Assembly (NCBI RefSeq): GCF_026712185.1
Contig: NZ_JAPPUX010000001.1
Location: 1,178,001 to 1,242,000, forward strand
Direction of reading: 5' to 3'
DNA from: Nocardioides pini
GTDB taxonomy: Bacteria; Actinomycetota; Actinomycetes; Propionibacteriales; Nocardioidaceae
Length of the DNA: 64,000 bases
Positions 61,500 to 64,000 of the stretch are shown one piece after another. How positions within the stretch are numbered: position 1 is the stretch's first letter; each line of letters starts with the position of its first letter. Below the pieces are notes generated by a model. The model did not search any database, had not been told where the DNA came from, and saw nothing but the letters and a program-made list of their open reading frames with translations. A program made the translations under genes and the position numbers.

Positions 61500-62470
61500 T
61501 CCACCGTGATCGTCTTGGTGTCGACGGCCGGTCCGGGGCCCTCGGTGCCGCCGGAGGGGTCGTCGGTCTCGCAGCGCACGGTGACCTCACCGGTGATCCC
61601 GTCGAGGGGGAGCGAGGCCTCGAAGGGGAAGAGCTTGTTGCCCATCCACGCCTCGGCCTGGTAGCCACCGCCGACGAGCTCCTCCTCGCCGCGGAGGATC
61701 CAGCACGGTCCCGACGCCTCGAAGGAGTTCGCGACGCCGGTGATCTCCAGGGCGTCCCCGGTGACGGTGTCGCCCTCGGCGGGCGAGGTGATGTTGACGA
61801 GGTTGAGGGTGCGCAGCGCACCGGCCGCCTCGTAGGGCGCGTCCGTCGGTAGCCCAAAGAGCGGCGCCCCGCCCTCGCGCTGCACCTGCACCGGCACCCG
61901 TTCCTGCTGCACGCCCTGCAGCGTGTAGACGAGCTGCTGGAGGGCGAGCCTGGCGTCGCGCCTCGACATCCCGTCGGGCCGGTCGGTGAACCCGTCGGAG
62001 GGGATCTCGACCAGCAGCACGCCGTCGGTCGCCTGCACCGAGGCGATCTCCACTCCCGGCCAGAGGGTGCGGTAGTCCGGGTCGACGGGCTGGCCGGAGG
62101 CCACGAGCCGGGCGGCCTCGGTCAACGGGTCGCCCTCGACGCGCTGGAACTCGCGGAACAGCACGGTGCGCCCGCCCGGGCCGTCTCCGGCGAAGTAGAC
62201 CGGGACCGCGGTGCCGGACGCCGCCGGCTCCGACGGCGACCCCGACCCGGCGGGTGGCTCGGCCGGCGTCGCCGGGGACGACTCCTCCCCGGACGCCTGC
62301 TCGTCGGGCTGCGGGTCCTCGGTCGCCGTGCCCGTGTCGTCGGACACCGGCGCCGGGTCGTCGCTGCACCCGGCGAGGGCCAGGCTGCTCGCCACGACGA
62401 CCGCCGCGGCGCCCGCCCAGCGTCGTACGGCGTGCGGGCGGGCCGGTCGAGCGGTGGTGGGGAAGGTCAT
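61496..62470 (-). CDS. GerMN/Gmad2-domain lipoprotein, first gene of the sigma operon
   Basis: The 324-aa protein has a lipoprotein signal peptide with the lipobox LALAGC (Cys35). An Asp/Glu/Pro/Ser-rich linker leads to a GerMN domain (VPVYFAGDGPGGRTVLFREF, PVDPDYRTLWPGVEIASVQA, ARLALQQLVYTLQGVQQERV). The C-terminal Gmad2-like immunoglobulin domain follows (NITSPAEGDTVTGDALEITG, FPFEASLPLDGITGEVTVRC). GerMN domains occur in spore-germination GerM and mycobacterial LpqB. Placed outside the membrane, it is a candidate sensor or partner for the anti-sigma protein. Confidence 0.8.
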   Translation of the reverse strand: MTFPTTARPARPHAVRRWAGAAAVVVASSLALAGCSDDPAPVSDDTGTATEDPQPDEQASGEESSPATPAEPPAGSGSPSEPAASGTAVPVYFAGDGPGGRTVLFREFQRVEGDPLTEAARLVASGQPVDPDYRTLWPGVEIASVQATDGVLLVEIPSDGFTDRPDGMSRRDARLALQQLVYTLQGVQQERVPVQVQREGGAPLFGLPTDAPYEAAGALRTLNLVNITSPAEGDTVTGDALEITGVANSFEASGPCWILRGEEELVGGGYQAEAWMGNKLFPFEASLPLDGITGEVTVRCETDDPSGGTEGPGPAVDTKTITVE

Positions 62471-62477
62471 GCGCGTC

Positions 62478-62507
62478 ACGGTAGTGGGACGCGCGGCGGT
62501 CGTTTCC
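62478..62507 (-). promoter_or_regulatory. Candidate ECF-type promoter of the GerMN-sigma operon
   Basis: On the minus strand GGAAAC (62507-62502), an 18-bp spacer and TACCGT (62483-62478) lie 7 bp before the ATG at 62470. GGAA-type -35 boxes are typical of ECF sigma factors, so the operon may drive itself. Confidence 0.45.
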
Positions 62508-62544
62508 GGTCCCACGCCGCGCCGCCAGAGCCTAGGCTGGCGCC

Positions 62545-62898
62545 ATGAGCGAGACGGCCCCCGACTGCATCTTCTGCAAGATCGTCGCCGGCGAGGTCCC
62601 GGCAGACGTGCTCGGCCGCAGCGACCACGCCCTCTCGATCAAGGACCTCAACCCGCAGGCGCCGTTCCACGCGCTGGTGATCCCGGTGGAGCACCACGAC
62701 AACGCCGCCGCCTCCGCGGCCGCCGACCCGGCCAGCATCGGCCACCTCGTCGTCCTGGCCGACGAGGTCGCCCGCGACTCCGGCAACGCCGACTACCGGC
62801 TCGTCGTCAACACCGGCGCCGGCGTCGGCCAGACGGTGTTCCACACCCACGTCCACGTGCTCGGCGGCTCCGCGCACCTGTCCGAGAGGCTGGTCTGA
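62545..62898 (+). CDS. HIT family protein
   Basis: The 117-aa nucleotide-binding hydrolase has CIFCKIVAGEVPADVLGRSD at the N-terminus (two Cys of the zinc site in HINT-like members), HALVIPVEHHDNAAA and the histidine triad QTVFHTHVHVLGG (HxHxH). It is leaderless: TAGGCT ends 6 bases before the ATG. Relatives cleave AMP-lysine or dinucleoside phosphates. Confidence 0.93.
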   Translation: MSETAPDCIFCKIVAGEVPADVLGRSDHALSIKDLNPQAPFHALVIPVEHHDNAAASAAADPASIGHLVVLADEVARDSGNADYRLVVNTGAGVGQTVFHTHVHVLGGSAHLSERLV

Positions 62899-62903
62899 GC
62901 GCC

Positions 62904-64000
62904 ATGTCCCGCCGCGCGTCCCGCACCCGTCCCGCACTCGCGGCCCTGCTCGCCGCCGGCCTCCTCGCCCTGTCCGCCTGCAGCGGCGACGACGGCGCCG
63001 GGCGGGCCGACCAGACGGCCACCCAGCCCGCGGACTCCCCGACGAGCCCGTCCACCGCCGACGCCGACGAGGCGGGGCAGGCCGGCCACAGCGGCCACTA
63101 CGCGGAGCCGGCGAGGTCGCGTCCGCTGCGCGCCGGCGAGACGCGTACGACCATCGCCATGGAGGGTGCGTACACGCCGTCCGCGCCCTACGGCACCGGC
63201 ACCGACGACTACCGGTGCTTCCTCCTCGACCCCCAGCTCGACCGGGACGCCTGGCTCACCGGCACGCAGGTGCTGCCCGGCAACCCCGACGTCGTGCACC
63301 ACGTCATCCTGTTCCAGGTCCCGCCCCGGCAGGTCGCCGCGGCCGAGGCCAAGGACGCGGCCGAGGACGACGAGGGCTGGACCTGCTTCGGCGGCACCGG
63401 GCTCGACCGCTTCCAGAACGTCGACCGGTCCTCGTGGATCGGCGCCTGGGCGCCGGGTGGCGAGGAGTCGGTCACCAAGCCGGGCTTCGGCATCCGCCTG
63501 CGCAAGGGCAGCCGGATCGTGATGCAGGTCCACTACAACCTGCTCGCCGGGCAGCAGCCCGACACCTCCGCCGCGCAGCTGCGCCTCGCGCCCGGCAAGC
63601 GCGACTACCAGGCGCTCAGCACGATGCTGCTCCCGGCGCCGGTCGAGCTGCCGTGCCGGCCGAAGCACTCCGGCGGGGAGCTGTGCGACCGCGACGCGGC
63701 GCTCGCCGACGTCAAGGAGCGCTTCGGTGCCGAGGGCAACACCGCCGACCTCCTCTACTTCCTGTGCGGCGGCGAGCCGCGCGCCGGTGAGGTGCAGTCG
63801 TGCGTGCGCACCCTCGCCGACCCGATCACCATCCACGGCGTCGCCGGGCACATGCACCTGCTGGGCCGCTCGCTGAAGATCGAGGTCAACCCGGGCACCC
63901 CGCAGGCGCGCACCATCCTCGACATCCCCGTCTGGGACTTCGACGACCAGGGCAGCCGCCCCATCGACCCGATCCACCTCGAGCCGTTCGAGCAGGTCAA
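62904..64000 (+). CDS. Copper type II monooxygenase-like lipoprotein, C-terminus outside window
   Basis: The frame begins with ATG at 62904, 5 bp after the HIT stop, and is still open at the window end (365 codons). The signal peptide ends in the lipobox LLALSAC (Cys26), followed by a Ser/Thr/Asp linker with GHSGH. The body matches copper type-II, ascorbate-dependent monooxygenases of the peptidylglycine/dopamine hydroxylase type: NPDVVHHVILFQVP (first copper), RIVMQVHYNLLAG and HGVAGHMHLLGRSL (HxH, second copper). Paired Cys suggest disulfides outside the cell. The substrate is unknown and the end is missing. Confidence 0.75.
   Translation, partial: MSRRASRTRPALAALLAAGLLALSACSGDDGAGRADQTATQPADSPTSPSTADADEAGQAGHSGHYAEPARSRPLRAGETRTTIAMEGAYTPSAPYGTGTDDYRCFLLDPQLDRDAWLTGTQVLPGNPDVVHHVILFQVPPRQVAAAEAKDAAEDDEGWTCFGGTGLDRFQNVDRSSWIGAWAPGGEESVTKPGFGIRLRKGSRIVMQVHYNLLAGQQPDTSAAQLRLAPGKRDYQALSTMLLPAPVELPCRPKHSGGELCDRDAALADVKERFGAEGNTADLLYFLCGGEPRAGEVQSCVRTLADPITIHGVAGHMHLLGRSLKIEVNPGTPQARTILDIPVWDFDDQGSRPIDPIHLEPFEQV

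Overview
The window is 64 kb of very GC-rich DNA with dense coding, G/C-ending codons, frequent GTG starts, 4-bp ATGA/GTGA gene overlaps and TANNNT promoters placed directly in front of start codons. This points to a high-GC actinobacterium. The gene repertoire (long-form GlgP, DUF3097, DUF4112, SigE-family sigma factor, EtfBA next to an enoyl-CoA hydratase) fits the Nocardioidaceae (Nocardioides-like), but that placement is inference. One tRNA gene is present. No rRNA, CRISPR array, transposase, integrase or phage gene is visible, so the segment looks chromosomal.

Layout. 1-9.5 kb: a truncated secreted FTP-domain protein, glycogen phosphorylase (glgP), a tiny zinc-ribbon protein, a MarR regulator with its palindromic operator, an AraC-DinB fusion, the glycogen debranching enzyme (glgX) and an enoyl-CoA hydratase. 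9.7-16.8 kb: etfBA, a secreted protein, then proA, a small membrane protein, nadD-rsfS-phosphatase-DUF4112 and tRNA-Ala(GGC). 16.9-24.9 kb: an ABC exporter operon that includes its own TetR gene and has a perfect 26-bp palindrome in front of it, rocD, an SDR, an MFS exporter with an ArsR-type regulator, DUF4870 and a nucleotidyltransferase. 24.9-33 kb: leuS behind a leucine leader-peptide attenuator, degV, comEA-comEC, holA and rpsT. 33-39.5 kb: two tandem phosphotransferases, a GNAT, an EamA transporter, lepA and two small genes. 39.5-51 kb: an accessory stretch holding a five-gene minus-strand operon (CoA-transferase, HyuA, HyuB, isochorismatase-type amidase, HMG-CoA-lyase-type enzyme) facing a GntR/FCD regulator, with a free-standing XdhC Rossmann domain beside it. 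51-60 kb: a long-chain acyl-CoA ligase, hemW, DUF3097, an acidic disordered protein, an MBL-fold hydrolase and hrcA-dnaJ-rsmE behind a CIRCE element. 60-64 kb: a three-gene operon in which a SigE-family sigma factor lies between two related GerMN-domain envelope proteins, then a HIT protein and a truncated copper-monooxygenase-like lipoprotein.

How the genes work together. The housekeeping backbone (proA-nadD-rsfS, leuS-comEC-holA-rpsT-lepA, hemW-hrcA-dnaJ-rsmE) is interrupted by accessory blocks. The most interesting of these is the hyuAB/CoA-transferase/lyase operon, which reads as a complete but unassigned route for opening and dismantling a cyclic amide. The regulation is readable from sequence in several places: an attenuator on leuS, palindromic operators for MarR, TetR, GntR and possibly the ArsR-type regulator, CIRCE for HrcA, about seventeen leaderless promoters, three of which borrow the upstream gene's TAG stop codon as the start of the -10 box, and one palindromic -10 shared by two divergent genes.
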